From Actinomycetota bacterium (GTDB lineage Bacteria; Actinomycetota; Actinomycetes; Nanopelagicales; Nanopelagicaceae), in assembly GCA_009698675.1 (NCBI GenBank), contig WLPT01000007.1, positions 1 through 64,000 of the forward strand: a stretch of 64,000 nucleotides of DNA. The letters run 5' to 3'. This document shows positions 1 to 8,528 of the stretch, piece by piece. Both the position numbers and the translations under genes were made by a program. Below the pieces are notes generated by a model, which saw nothing but the letters and a program-made list of their open reading frames with translations, searched no databases and was not told the origin of the DNA. Numbering within the stretch: the first letter of the stretch is position 1; the number at the start of each line of letters is the position of its first letter.

Positions 1-252
1 CTTGGCGAGCACCAAGCACCCATTCTTCTGATTAGAGATGCTTTGCATAAAAGCGGATCCATCTATGCAGGTGTATTAGATGCAGTTGTCGAGTCTTTGC
101 CGGAAATGACGCCAGAGATTGAGGCGCGAGCTAAAGCTTTAGCAATCACTGGACCGCCAAAGGAGTTTGTTGGTTTAAGTGGCGCAGTCGCGGTGGCATT
201 AGAGCCGTTTTCACCCCATAAAGATTTCTCATTAGAGGGAGTATCACGATGA
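1..252 (+). CDS. narJ: Nitrate reductase assembly chaperone NarJ, C-terminal fragment
   Basis: The reading frame is open from the first base and ends at TGA 250-252, so only about the last 83 residues are present. The motif SIYAGVLDAVVESLP resembles the conserved C-terminal helix region of NarJ/NarW/TorD-like chaperones, which insert the molybdenum cofactor into the NarG subunit and stay in the cytoplasm. The stop overlaps the narI start as ATGA, the usual narGHJI order. The TTG start at 43 in the ORF track is only an internal codon; the true start lies upstream of the window. The assignment rests on the motif plus the following narI. Confidence 0.85.
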   Translation, partial: LGEHQAPILLIRDALHKSGSIYAGVLDAVVESLPEMTPEIEARAKALAITGPPKEFVGLSGAVAVALEPFSPHKDFSLEGVSR

Positions 253-989
253 GTTCTACAAATATTCTTCTATGGTCGGTACTTCCGTACATCGCCATCT
301 CATCTTTTATAATCGGCTTAGTCTGGCGCTTTAAATACGACAAGTTCAACTGGACAACGCGTTCATCGCAAATCTACGAGGGTAAGTTATTGAGTATTGC
401 AGGACCACTCTTTCACTTAGGTCTCTTCGCCGTAATCGGGGGTCATATCGTTGGTCTAATTGTTCCACAGACCCTCACCGACTCCCTGGGACTAAGCCAC
501 GAGGCGTATCACTTAGGCGCAGTAACAATGGGCGGTGCTGCCGGTATAGCTACCCTTCTTGGAATTACCCTTCTGATTTATCGCCGTCGAACAACTGCGA
601 TGGTCTTTGCACAAACAACTAAGAACGATAAGACGATGTATGTCTTTCTAGTTGCAACACTTTTGGCAGGAAGTGCAGCAACGCTATCTAGTGCTGGAGT
701 TATAGGCGAAGAACATAACTACCGTGAAACCGTTGGTCCATGGGTTCGCTCAATTCTGACCCTTAGTCCAAATGGAGAGCTCATGATGGCTAGTCCTATT
801 GCATTTAGGGTCCATGCAGTAATTGGAATGTCACTCTTCATCATCTGGCCCTTTACGCGCTTAGTGCACTCACTAAGTGCACCAGTTGGATATCTATTCC
901 GTCCATCAATTGTCTATCGCACCCGCGATGGTCGCGGTGTTGCCGGAAACCGTAAAGCCCGTCCAGGGTGGGAGCGCATCAAGTATTAA
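249..989 (+). CDS. narI: Respiratory nitrate reductase gamma subunit NarI
   Basis: Membrane cytochrome b subunit that takes electrons from the quinol pool and passes them to NarH and NarG. The 246 residues carry about five hydrophobic segments, and histidines are placed in the first (FHLGLFAVIGGH) and later segments (FRVHAVIGMS, RLVHSLSAP), matching the bis-heme ligation of the family. Length is close to the usual 220-250. It is the last gene of the nar operon: the start overlaps narJ by ATGA and a strong hairpin with a T-run follows. Presence of nar genes implies capacity for nitrate respiration when oxygen is low. Confidence 0.95.
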   Translation: MSSTNILLWSVLPYIAISSFIIGLVWRFKYDKFNWTTRSSQIYEGKLLSIAGPLFHLGLFAVIGGHIVGLIVPQTLTDSLGLSHEAYHLGAVTMGGAAGIATLLGITLLIYRRRTTAMVFAQTTKNDKTMYVFLVATLLAGSAATLSSAGVIGEEHNYRETVGPWVRSILTLSPNGELMMASPIAFRVHAVIGMSLFIIWPFTRLVHSLSAPVGYLFRPSIVYRTRDGRGVAGNRKARPGWERIKY

Positions 990-997
990 TTGGTAAT

Positions 998-1034
998 AAA
1001 AAACCCGCGAACCGATATGGTCCGCGGGTTTTTT
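998..1034. terminator. Bidirectional intrinsic terminator between narI and the ABC ATPase
   Basis: An A-run, stem AAAACCCGCG, 13-nt loop and CGCGGGTTTT followed by a T-run lie between two convergent genes. The A-run on one side and the T-run on the other allow termination in both directions. It is the only clear intrinsic terminator at a convergent junction in this window. Confidence 0.9.
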
Positions 1035-1044
1035 AGTAAGGAGA

Positions 1045-2124
1045 TTAAATACGCTCTCCAGTAACTGAGCTAAACAAGTGCACTGCATTTGGATTTGCAG
1101 TAACTGCGACTGTCTCGCCCGGCTTTGGAGGATTCTTTGGATCCCAACGCACGATTATCTGTGCGCCTTCATCGCCTGCATTAGCAAATTTAACATTTGT
1201 ATCGGCTGGCTTTCCATATACGAAGGCATCGGAGCCAAGCTCTTCAACAACTTCGACTAATACATGGAAGCCATCACTTGCTGGAGTAAAGCCCTCTGGT
1301 CGAACACCAACGGTAACTTCGTTACCAGCAGATGCTGGTACTGCGATTCCAAGATTTCCAAGCATTGCCTGGCCATTAACGATTGGGGCGTTGAGCAAGT
1401 TCATTGCAGGGGAGCCGATAAAGCCTGCAACGAAAGCGTTTGCTGGGTTATCGTAAAGATTACGTGGTGTGTCTACTTGCTGTAGTAGACCATCTTTGAG
1501 AACTGCAACGCGATCTCCCATAGTCATAGCTTCAACTTGGTCGTGTGTTACGTAAACAGTTGTGATTCCAAGGCGGCGCTGCAATGCAGCGATCTGTGTA
1601 CGAGTTGCAACGCGCAACTTCGCATCAAGGTTTGATAGAGGCTCATCCATAAGGAAGACCTGTGGTTCGCGAACAATTGCGCGACCCATTGCAACGCGCT
1701 GGCGTTGTCCACCTGAAAGTGCTTTTGGCTTGCGCTCTAGGTATGGCTCAAGGTCTAGAAGCTTTGCCGCTTCAAGGACGCGACGCTCGCGCTCTTCTTT
1801 CGGTGTGCCCGCGATCTTTAATGCAAAGCCCATATTTTCAGCAACTGTCATATGTGGGTACAGGGCATATGACTGGAAGACCATTGCAATATCGCGATCT
1901 TTTGGTGCAACGTTTGTTACGTCACGATCACCGATCAAGATTCGACCAGTGTCGATCTCTTCTAATCCTGCCAACATGCGAAGTGATGTTGACTTTCCGC
2001 AGCCCGATGGGCCAACTAAAACCAAAAACTCCCCATCGTTGACAGTTAGATTCAACTTATCAACTGCAGGTGCTGTGGTGCCTGGGTAGATACGTGATGC
2101 GGCTTCGAAAACTACTGATGCCAT
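1045..2124 (-). CDS. Sugar ABC transporter ATPase, MsmK/UgpC type
   Basis: Cytoplasmic ATPase that powers carbohydrate ABC importers. Walker A GPSGCGKST lies at about residues 38-46, the signature LSGGQRQRV near 136-144, Walker B VFLMDE near 156-161, and the H-loop in YVTHDQ; a C-terminal TOBE-like regulatory domain completes 359 residues, the normal length. The start ATG follows a strong GGAGAAGGAGAG site. No permease or binding protein is adjacent, so it is probably a shared ATPase of the MsiK kind serving several transporters encoded elsewhere. The exact substrates cannot be told from the sequence. Confidence 0.92.
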   Translation of the reverse strand: MASVVFEAASRIYPGTTAPAVDKLNLTVNDGEFLVLVGPSGCGKSTSLRMLAGLEEIDTGRILIGDRDVTNVAPKDRDIAMVFQSYALYPHMTVAENMGFALKIAGTPKEERERRVLEAAKLLDLEPYLERKPKALSGGQRQRVAMGRAIVREPQVFLMDEPLSNLDAKLRVATRTQIAALQRRLGITTVYVTHDQVEAMTMGDRVAVLKDGLLQQVDTPRNLYDNPANAFVAGFIGSPAMNLLNAPIVNGQAMLGNLGIAVPASAGNEVTVGVRPEGFTPASDGFHVLVEVVEELGSDAFVYGKPADTNVKFANAGDEGAQIIVRWDPKNPPKPGETVAVTANPNAVHLFSSVTGERI

Positions 2125-2142
2125 GAGATTTCTCTCCTTCTC

Positions 2143-2160
2143 CGGGCAGGTACGTGCCCG
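2143..2160 (-). promoter_or_regulatory. Hairpin in the 5' UTR of the sugar ATPase
   Basis: CGGGCA and TGCCCG form a 6-bp GC-rich inverted repeat separated by 6 nt, directly upstream of the ribosome binding site of the minus-strand ATPase gene. It may act as an RNA hairpin or as a DNA operator. No known riboswitch is recognised. Confidence 0.45.
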
Positions 2161-2205
2161 ACGATCCGTGGATGAAGGTGATGCCCCGGATGGGACATCT
2201 AGGCA

Positions 2206-2233
2206 AGGCTACGGCTAAAGGCCCAAGATTCAA
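2206..2233 (-). promoter_or_regulatory. Candidate promoter of the sugar ATPase gene
   Basis: On the minus strand TTGAAT (2233-2228) and TAGCCT (2211-2206) are separated by 16 nt, which would start transcription near 2199 and give a leader of about 75 nt containing the hairpin at 2143-2160 and the ribosome binding site. Confidence 0.45.
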
Positions 2234-2273
2234 AGATGGGCTCCTGTGGGGGTGCCGTATAGTTGGCCACACA

Positions 2274-3569
2274 ATGGAATCCCACTCGGTAGGTGCGTTG
2301 TTTGCAGATCTGGCCGTAGTCGCAACTTTGATTTTAACTGCGGCCCTCTTTGTTGCCGCTGAAATCGCCCTCATCTCACTTCGAGATAGCCAGGTCCGCC
2401 AACTAGCTACACGCGGAAAACGCGGCGCTCGCGTTGCAAAGCTTGCCGAAAATCCCAACCGTTTCTTAGCCGCTGCCCAAGTCGGAGTTACCGTCTGTGG
2501 ATTCTTATCGGCGGCCCTGGGAGCTGAAAAGCTTGGTGGCTATGTAATCCCTTGGCTGGAAGGCCGCGGATTTTCACATGGCGCAAGTACCACCCTTTCG
2601 ATTATCGGCGTGACTCTAGTTATCGCATATTTTTCACTTGTCTTTGGTGAGCTAGTTCCTAAACGTCTTGCCCTATTTCGCTCTGAAGAGATTTCCCTTG
2701 CATCGGCTGGAATCATCGACATCCTTGCAAAGATTTTTCGTCCTGTGATTTGGTTACTGTCAAAGTCAACGGATTTTGTAGTCCGTGCATTTGGCGTAGA
2801 TCCAACCGAGGCACGGAGCGCGATGAGTGAAGAGGAGCTCCTTGATTTAGTAGCAGGACACGCTGCATTAACTGCCGAAGAGCGCGACATAGTCGAAGAG
2901 GTATTTAATGCATCCGAGCGACAGGTGCATGAGGTTATGGTGCCGCGCACTGAAGTTGATTTTATGGATGCATCATTAACTGTTGGCAAAGCTATTGACT
3001 TAGCTGTCGATAAGGCCCATTCGCGATACCCCGTCGTTCGAGGATCTTCTGATGAAGTCGTTGGCTTTATACATGTTCGTGATTTGCTAGATGTTTCTCT
3101 TGCAAGCAAATCCACCAAAATCGTCGAACTCGTCCGTTCAATTATGTTTTTGCCTGGAACTAAAGGTGTCCTGCCTGCACTCACTGAGATGCGTGTACAG
3201 GGCCAACACTTAGCAATTGTCTTAGATGAGTACGGCGGCACCGACGGCATCATTACGTTAGAAGATTTAGTCGAGTGTCTGATCGGCGATATTCGAGATG
3301 AATATGATGATCATGAGGTTGAAGTTAATGTTCAAACGCGCACCGGTGATTTTGAGGTCGACGGCCTAATCTCGATTGAGGATTTAATTGAGCAGACCAG
3401 GCTAGAAATCCCCGATGGTCCATATGAAACAGCCAGTGGATTTGTCATGCATTATTTAGGTCGAATCCCACGAGAGTATGACGTCGTAAACTTAAATGGC
3501 CTACGAATTACCGTACTCTCCATGGAGGGCAAGCGCGCTGGCCAGCTATTGATCTCTCGGAGTGCATGA
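2274..3569 (+). CDS. CNNM/CorC-family membrane protein with CBS domains (hemolysin-like)
   Basis: Membrane protein of the HlyC/CorC (CNNM) family, often linked to magnesium or cation homeostasis. The N-terminal DUF21 domain has about three to four hydrophobic segments (ADLAVVATLILTAALFVAAE onward), followed by a CBS pair (EVMVPRTEVDFM) and a C-terminal CorC/HlyC domain. The ORF track begins at 2154, but the DUF21 helix starts right after ATG 2274, which gives 431 residues, normal for the family. A TATAGT box at 2258-2263 sits just upstream and no ribosome binding site is visible, so a very short or absent leader is likely. Function is known only at family level. Confidence 0.88.
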   Translation: MESHSVGALFADLAVVATLILTAALFVAAEIALISLRDSQVRQLATRGKRGARVAKLAENPNRFLAAAQVGVTVCGFLSAALGAEKLGGYVIPWLEGRGFSHGASTTLSIIGVTLVIAYFSLVFGELVPKRLALFRSEEISLASAGIIDILAKIFRPVIWLLSKSTDFVVRAFGVDPTEARSAMSEEELLDLVAGHAALTAEERDIVEEVFNASERQVHEVMVPRTEVDFMDASLTVGKAIDLAVDKAHSRYPVVRGSSDEVVGFIHVRDLLDVSLASKSTKIVELVRSIMFLPGTKGVLPALTEMRVQGQHLAIVLDEYGGTDGIITLEDLVECLIGDIRDEYDDHEVEVNVQTRTGDFEVDGLISIEDLIEQTRLEIPDGPYETASGFVMHYLGRIPREYDVVNLNGLRITVLSMEGKRAGQLLISRSA

Positions 3570-3588
3570 TGTGTGAAAGAATCACGGC

Positions 3589-4587
3589 ATGAGTATGAAG
3601 CGCGTCTTATCGGGGATTCAGCCCACTAGCGACTCCTTCCATCTCGGTAACTACTTAGGCGCCGTCAAGCAATGGGTAGCGCTGCAAGAGGGCCATGATG
3701 CTTTTTACGCCATCGTTGATTTACACGCGCTAACAATTGAGACCGAGCCGGCCTTGTTACGCAAACGCACCTTGGCATCGGCGGCGCAGTTAATCGCACT
3801 CGGAATCTCACCAGATAGATCAACACTCTTTGTACAGTCACAAGTGCCACAACACAATCAACTGGGTTGGTTGATGGAGTGCATGGCAGGCTTCGGTGAA
3901 GCCAATCGAATGACGCAGTTCAAAGATAAGTCATCAAAGAGTGGCGCCGACAGTGCCCGCGTTGGTTTATTTACTTATCCAATGTTGCAAGCTGCCGATA
4001 TCTTGCTGTATCAAGCCGATTTGGTTCCGGTCGGAGAAGATCAGCGCCAACACATCGAACTGACTCGGGATTTAGCTGGACGTTTTAATACGCGATACGG
4101 CCAAACTTTCAAAGTTCCAGATGGCTATATTTTAAAGACTGCCGCAAAGATAAACGACCTTCAAGAGCCAACGGCCAAGATGAGTAAATCTTCCGGTTCA
4201 GCCGCTGGTGTCATTGAGATTATGGATGCACCTGAAGTCAATGCTAAAAAAATTAAGAGTTCAATGACCGATGCCGGTAGCGAGGTCCGCTTCGATGAAA
4301 AAGACAAGCCAGGCATTGCCAATCTTTTAACTATCCATAGTGCACTCTCCGGTACACCTATCGCCACCCTTGAAGGCGAGTTTGCGGGCAAGGGTTATGG
4401 AGATTTCAAATCGGCTGTAGCTGAGGTCGTTGTTGAGTATTTACGCCCAATTCGTGCAAAGGCCCTCGAGTTACTAGAGGATGAAAAACACCTGATCGAT
4501 CTTCTGCACGAAGGTGCAGCAAAGGCCCGCTCGGTAGCAAGTGGAACCCTTGAAAACGCCTATCGAAACCTCGGCACGGTCGCGTAG
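3589..4587 (+). CDS. trpS: Tryptophanyl-tRNA synthetase
   Basis: Class I aminoacyl-tRNA synthetase that charges tRNA-Trp in the cytoplasm. The N-terminus [17 protein letters not shown] carries the HIGH-like motif and [10 protein letters not shown] the KMSKS loop; the GEDQRQH stretch between them is typical of TrpRS. At 332 residues it is full length. The start ATG 3589 lies 19 nt after the upstream gene with no Shine-Dalgarno; ATG 3595 is an alternative. An AAGAAT box six bases upstream could give a leaderless transcript, but it departs from the TANNNT pattern seen elsewhere. Confidence 0.96.
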   Translation: MSMKRVLSGIQPTSDSFHLGNYLGAVKQWVALQEGHDAFYAIVDLHALTIETEPALLRKRTLASAAQLIALGISPDRSTLFVQSQVPQHNQLGWLMECMAGFGEANRMTQFKDKSSKSGADSARVGLFTYPMLQAADILLYQADLVPVGEDQRQHIELTRDLAGRFNTRYGQTFKVPDGYILKTAAKINDLQEPTAKMSKSSGSAAGVIEIMDAPEVNAKKIKSSMTDAGSEVRFDEKDKPGIANLLTIHSALSGTPIATLEGEFAGKGYGDFKSAVAEVVVEYLRPIRAKALELLEDEKHLIDLLHEGAAKARSVASGTLENAYRNLGTVA

Positions 4588-4656
4588 TACTATCAACACC
4601 AGGTTGAGAGTTATCCAAAACGTTACATCGGCAACATCAAAACACTGCCCCGCGTG

Positions 4657-4686
4657 TTGAGTTTCTATAGGCCTAAAGACTAGGCT
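4657..4686 (+). promoter_or_regulatory. Candidate promoter of the nucleoside transport operon
   Basis: TTGAGT (4657-4662) and TAGGCT (4681-4686) are spaced by 18 nt, predicting a start near 4693 and a leader of about 58 nt before the TTG start at 4751. The leader contains the hairpin at 4703-4734. This operon has a real leader and a Shine-Dalgarno, unlike many genes in the window. Confidence 0.5.
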
Positions 4687-4702
4687 CACAGTACACATCA
4701 AC

Positions 4703-4734
4703 CTTCTATGACACCCATGTGGGCCGCATAGAAG
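4703..4734 (+). promoter_or_regulatory. Leader hairpin before the BMP binding protein
   Basis: CTTCTATG and CATAGAAG form a perfect 8-bp stem, and the loop holds a further small inverted repeat CCCATGTGGG. The hairpin ends a few bases before the GGAGGA ribosome binding site. It does not look like a purine riboswitch. It may protect the 5' end of an abundant mRNA or regulate translation. Confidence 0.55.
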
Positions 4735-4750
4735 ACCCCTTGGAGGAAAA

Positions 4751-5806
4751 TTGAAGAAGATATTTCGTCTTGTAGCAGTTGCAGCGGCAACAACACTTGC
4801 AGTTACTGCACTTGTTGCCCCATCAGCAACAGCAGCAACAAAGGTAAAAGTAGGCCTTGCATATGACATCGGCGGACGTGGCGATAAGTCATTCAACGAT
4901 TCTGCAGCAGCTGGTCTTGATGCAGCAAAGAAGAAGTTTGGCGTAACCGCTAAAGAGGTAACCGTCACTACTGGTTCAGATTCAGAGCGCGAAGGCAAGC
5001 TTCGTTTGCTTGCAGCAGCTGGATATAACCCAATCATCGCAGTTGGCTATCTCTATGCAACACCTCTTAAGGCAGTTGCTATGGACTACCCAAATGTTCA
5101 ATTTGGAATTATCGATGATGCATCCGTTGATCTACTCAACGTAGCAAGCCTCGTATTCGCCGAAGAGCAGGGTTCATACCTGGCTGGCGTTGCAGCAGCT
5201 CTTGCATCAAAGTCAGGAAAGATCGGTTATATCGGTGGAGTACGAATCTCATTGCTCCAGAAGTTTGAAGCTGGCTTCGTTGCCGGCGTTAAGGCAACAA
5301 ACAAGAAGGCAACAGTTGATGCTAAGTATGTAACTGAGTTCCCTGATTTCTCTGGTTTCAATGACCCAGCTAAAGCTAAGGTGATTGCAAAGGGAATGAT
5401 CGATAAGGGCGTCGATGTTATCTACTCAGCTGCAGGTGGATCAGGTGCGGGTAACTTCGCAGCTGCAACCGATGCTGCAAAGGCTGGTAAGAAGGTTTGG
5501 ACTATCGGAGTTGACTCTGATCAGTACCTAACAGCTTCAGCTGCCGAGAAGAAGAACATGCTTACATCAATGATCAAGCGCGTTGACCGTGCTGTCTATG
5601 ACGTAATTGCAACTTCTGTTGCAGGTTCATCGGTTAACGATGTTCTAGATGCCAAGGCTGGTATCTACGGTCGTCACTATGATCTAGCACTTGATGGTGT
5701 TGGTGTCTCGTACTCAGGTGGATACATCACTAAGTACAAGGCCCAGATCGACAAGGCTGCAGCAGCAATCAAGTCAGGCAAGATCAAGGTTCCAACAAAG
5801 CCTTAA
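4751..5806 (+). CDS. BMP-family nucleoside-binding protein (ABC transporter)
   Basis: Extracytoplasmic solute-binding protein of the basic membrane protein (BMP/PnrA) family, which binds nucleosides. Start codon is TTG 4751 behind GGAGGA. Residues 1-29 are a Sec signal peptide ending in ATAAT; the mature domain begins KVKVGLAYDIGGRGDKSFND, the hallmark BMP start. Unlike most Gram-positive BMP proteins there is no lipobox cysteine, so lipid anchoring is not expected; it may be released or held by the transporter. Lysine- and alanine-rich composition and regular codon choice suggest high expression. The adjacent ATPase and permeases and nucleoside enzymes support the substrate class. Confidence 0.92.
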   Translation: MKKIFRLVAVAAATTLAVTALVAPSATAATKVKVGLAYDIGGRGDKSFNDSAAAGLDAAKKKFGVTAKEVTVTTGSDSEREGKLRLLAAAGYNPIIAVGYLYATPLKAVAMDYPNVQFGIIDDASVDLLNVASLVFAEEQGSYLAGVAAALASKSGKIGYIGGVRISLLQKFEAGFVAGVKATNKKATVDAKYVTEFPDFSGFNDPAKAKVIAKGMIDKGVDVIYSAAGGSGAGNFAAATDAAKAGKKVWTIGVDSDQYLTASAAEKKNMLTSMIKRVDRAVYDVIATSVAGSSVNDVLDAKAGIYGRHYDLALDGVGVSYSGGYITKYKAQIDKAAAAIKSGKIKVPTKP

Positions 5807-5843
5807 CTCTCTATATGAGATAAGGGTTACAGGTAGTGGCGTT

Positions 5844-5891
5844 TGGCCCAGCAATGGAGTTAAATCTCCTTGTTGGGCCACACGCTTTTTA
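5844..5891 (+). terminator. Attenuating hairpin between binding protein and ATPase
   Basis: TGGCCCAGCAA pairs with TTGTTGGGCCA, with an inner GGAG/CTCC pairing, and a short T-run (CGCTTTTT) follows. Placed between the binding protein and its transporter genes, it probably stops part of the transcription and protects the upstream mRNA 3' end, so that the binding protein is made in excess. Confidence 0.75.
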
Positions 5892-5925
5892 ATATCGGTT
5901 AAAGTATTCAAAGGAGAGTAAATAA

Positions 5926-7428
5926 GTGTCAGTAGCTGTTGAACTGCGACACATCTCCAAGCGCTTCCCAGGGGTCATCGCCAATAAAGATGTCTCTATG
6001 AGCGTAGAAACAGGTACGGTGCACGCCCTCGTTGGCGAGAATGGCGCCGGCAAATCCACAGTTATGAAGATTCTCTATGGCATGCAACGCCCGGATAGTG
6101 GCGAGATTTTAGTCAATGGCAAAGCCGTTCACTTTAAAAATCCAAATGATGCCATCGATGCAAGCATCGGAATGGTGCACCAACACTTTATGTTGGCCGA
6201 TAACTTCACCGTTCTTGAAAATATTATTTTAGGTTCAGAGCCGAAAAAAGGAGTAACAATTGACTTTGCCACAGCGCGCGCAAAGGTAGTTGAGATGGCC
6301 GCCCAGTATGGACTTGAGATAGATCCAGATGTTCTAGTTGAAGAGCTTGGCGTTGGCCAACGACAGCGCGTTGAGATCCTCAAAGTTCTCTATCGTGGCG
6401 CACGAATTCTTATCTTTGATGAGCCAACCGCAGTGCTGGTCCCACAAGAAGTTGATGATTTATTTACCGCTCTGGAAGGTCTACGGGCCGAAGGAATGGC
6501 AATTATCTTTATTTCACATAAGTTAGACGAGGTGTTGCGTGTTGCAAATGACGTGACTGTTGTTCGACAAGGCTCAACTGTCGCGGAAGTTAAATCCAAA
6601 GATGTCACAGCGCGCCAGTTAGCAGAACTTATGGTTGGTAGCGAACTTCCGCAGCCAACAACGCATGGAGATACACGCAGAAAAGAGATTACTCTTGCAT
6701 TGAAAGATGTCTCGATTTCAAATAAAGGTGCCCGCGACTTAATTTCGCACATCTCATTTGAGTTGCATGCTGGAGAAGTCGTTGGAATCGCAGGCGTTGA
6801 GGGTAATGGCCAGGCCGAACTCGTTGATGCAATCATGGGTCTTCGCGATTACACAGGAGCCATTGAGTTCGCAGGTGGAAATATCGACAAGTTGAGCGTG
6901 GCACATCGTAGAGATTTAGGAATTGGTTTGATTCCAGAGGATCGTCAGCGCCAGGCGATGATGATGGAGTCACCGTTGTGGGAGAACCGAGTTTTGGGCC
7001 ACCAGCGCGGCAAGCCAGTGATGCGTGGATTTATCTTAGATAAAAAAGCAACGATCGCCGATACTAAAGTAATAATGGAAGAGTTCGACGTACGCGCCCC
7101 AGGCCCACAGACTTTAGCTGCTGCACTCTCTGGAGGAAATCAACAAAAATTTATCGTTGGTCGCGAAATGAGTAAGGCGCCCGCATTGCTCGTAGCCTCT
7201 CACCCAACCCGAGGTGTCGATGTTGGCGCCCAAGGTGCGATTTGGGAAGAGCTGCGCAGGGCGCGAGAAAAGGGAATGGCTATCGTGTTAATTTCAGCCG
7301 ATCTTGAAGAGCTTATTGGAATGTCGGATCGGTTGCTCGTGATGTTGCGTGGAGTAGTAACTGCCGAGCTTGATCCAGCAAAGACGACGCCGGAACAACT
7401 CGGTTCAGCGATGACAGGTGCAGCATGA
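5926..7428 (+). CDS. Nucleoside ABC transporter ATPase, tandem NBDs
   Basis: A 500-residue RbsA/YufO-like protein with two nucleotide-binding domains. The first has Walker A GENGAGKST, Walker B ILIFDEPTA and the signature region LGVGQRQRVEILK. The second has GVEGNGQ in place of Walker A, a good signature LSGGNQQKF, and LLVASHPTRGVD in place of the Walker B DEPTRG, so it is probably catalytically degenerate, as is known for the BMP-linked YufO group. GTG 5926 is preceded by AAGGAGAG. The stop overlaps the next gene by ATGA, indicating translational coupling. Confidence 0.93.
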   Translation: MSVAVELRHISKRFPGVIANKDVSMSVETGTVHALVGENGAGKSTVMKILYGMQRPDSGEILVNGKAVHFKNPNDAIDASIGMVHQHFMLADNFTVLENIILGSEPKKGVTIDFATARAKVVEMAAQYGLEIDPDVLVEELGVGQRQRVEILKVLYRGARILIFDEPTAVLVPQEVDDLFTALEGLRAEGMAIIFISHKLDEVLRVANDVTVVRQGSTVAEVKSKDVTARQLAELMVGSELPQPTTHGDTRRKEITLALKDVSISNKGARDLISHISFELHAGEVVGIAGVEGNGQAELVDAIMGLRDYTGAIEFAGGNIDKLSVAHRRDLGIGLIPEDRQRQAMMMESPLWENRVLGHQRGKPVMRGFILDKKATIADTKVIMEEFDVRAPGPQTLAAALSGGNQQKFIVGREMSKAPALLVASHPTRGVDVGAQGAIWEELRRAREKGMAIVLISADLEELIGMSDRLLVMLRGVVTAELDPAKTTPEQLGSAMTGAA

Positions 7429-8528
7429 AGGGCTTTAAACTCTCAACTTTTCTGCTCGCACTTGCGGCGCCAGTTGCCGCGGCAGTAGTTTCGATTGTTA
7501 TCTCATCCATTGCAGTCCTTGCATCCCATAAATCACCAGTAGATGTCTATAAATCAATGTGGCAGTTTGGAACTACTTCTGCCTCATTAATGCAGATGAT
7601 AAATACTGCTACTCCGTATTACATAGCTGCCGTTGCAATTGCAATCACCTTTCGCGCAGGTCTATTTAATATCGGCGTCGAAGGCCAACTCCGCTTAGGT
7701 GCGATTTTCGGTGCTTACTTTGGAGCAATGTTTGTACTTCCGCCCGTAATTCACGTTCTTATAATTATGGTAATTGCGATGACGATTGGTGGCTTGTGGG
7801 CCTCTATCGCTGGCTACTTAAAGGTTAAGCGCGGAGTAAGTGAAGTTATCTCAACTATTATGTTGAACTCTCTAGCTGGTGGATTATCGTCCTATCTGCT
7901 TGCAAATTACTTCGTCGACCGGACGACCAACTCAAATAACATGTCGACTAAAACACTTCCAGCCTCTGGCCATATTCCGGACCTTATGCCTTTGCTTAAC
8001 AAAGTGGGTATAAAGGACCAGCCTGGTGGCGGTGTGTATGGAATGTTTATCTTTGCCATAGCCCTTGGTATAGCTTTTTGGTTTGTAATAAACCGCACGC
8101 GTTTTGGATTTGAACTTCGGGCATCTGGCTCTAACCCCATTGCAGCACGTGTAAGTGGAGTTAACTCAAGGCGGATGACTTTTGTGGCACTTGCAGTATC
8201 CGGTGCCGTGGCTGGCCTTGCTGGCCTACCTGCAGTTTTAGGCGATACATATGCATTTAATATGGGATTTCGAACGGGAATCGGTTTCTCTGCAATCGCC
8301 GTTGCGCTCCTTGGCAGAAACAATCCAGTGGGTATGGCGATAAGTTCTCTGCTTTTTGGTTTTCTAGAGGTAAGTTCGCGATCTCTCGAACTTATCGATA
8401 TCGCACCTGAAACCTACGTCATCATGCAGGGTTCAATTCTCTTGTCATCGGTTATCGCTTACGAAGTTGTCCGCAGATACAAGATAACGCTGCAAAGCAA
8501 AGAGCTTGCAAAGGCGGTCCAAGCATGA
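7425..8528 (+). CDS. Nucleoside ABC transporter permease 1
   Basis: Integral membrane permease of the branched-chain amino acid/ribose type (BPD_transp_2), YufP-like, 367 residues with about eight to ten hydrophobic segments. The motif FRAGLFNIGVEGQLRLGA is the family marker for BMP-dependent transporters. ATGA overlaps at both ends join it tightly to the ATPase and to the second permease, with which it should form the membrane channel. Confidence 0.93.
   Translation: MKGFKLSTFLLALAAPVAAAVVSIVISSIAVLASHKSPVDVYKSMWQFGTTSASLMQMINTATPYYIAAVAIAITFRAGLFNIGVEGQLRLGAIFGAYFGAMFVLPPVIHVLIIMVIAMTIGGLWASIAGYLKVKRGVSEVISTIMLNSLAGGLSSYLLANYFVDRTTNSNNMSTKTLPASGHIPDLMPLLNKVGIKDQPGGGVYGMFIFAIALGIAFWFVINRTRFGFELRASGSNPIAARVSGVNSRRMTFVALAVSGAVAGLAGLPAVLGDTYAFNMGFRTGIGFSAIAVALLGRNNPVGMAISSLLFGFLEVSSRSLELIDIAPETYVIMQGSILLSSVIAYEVVRRYKITLQSKELAKAVQA

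Noticed and set aside
1562-2089. 175-codon plus-strand ORF opposite the sugar ATPase
   Set aside because: Arg/Ser-rich shadow of the conserved ATPase frame.
2540-3253. 237-codon minus-strand ORF opposite the CNNM gene
   Set aside because: Ser/Thr/Arg-rich antisense frame with no recognisable domain, inside a well-supported gene.
4588-4750. Possible purine riboswitch or small RNA before the BMP gene
   Set aside because: There is a hairpin and a promoter, but the conserved loops of purine riboswitches are not seen.
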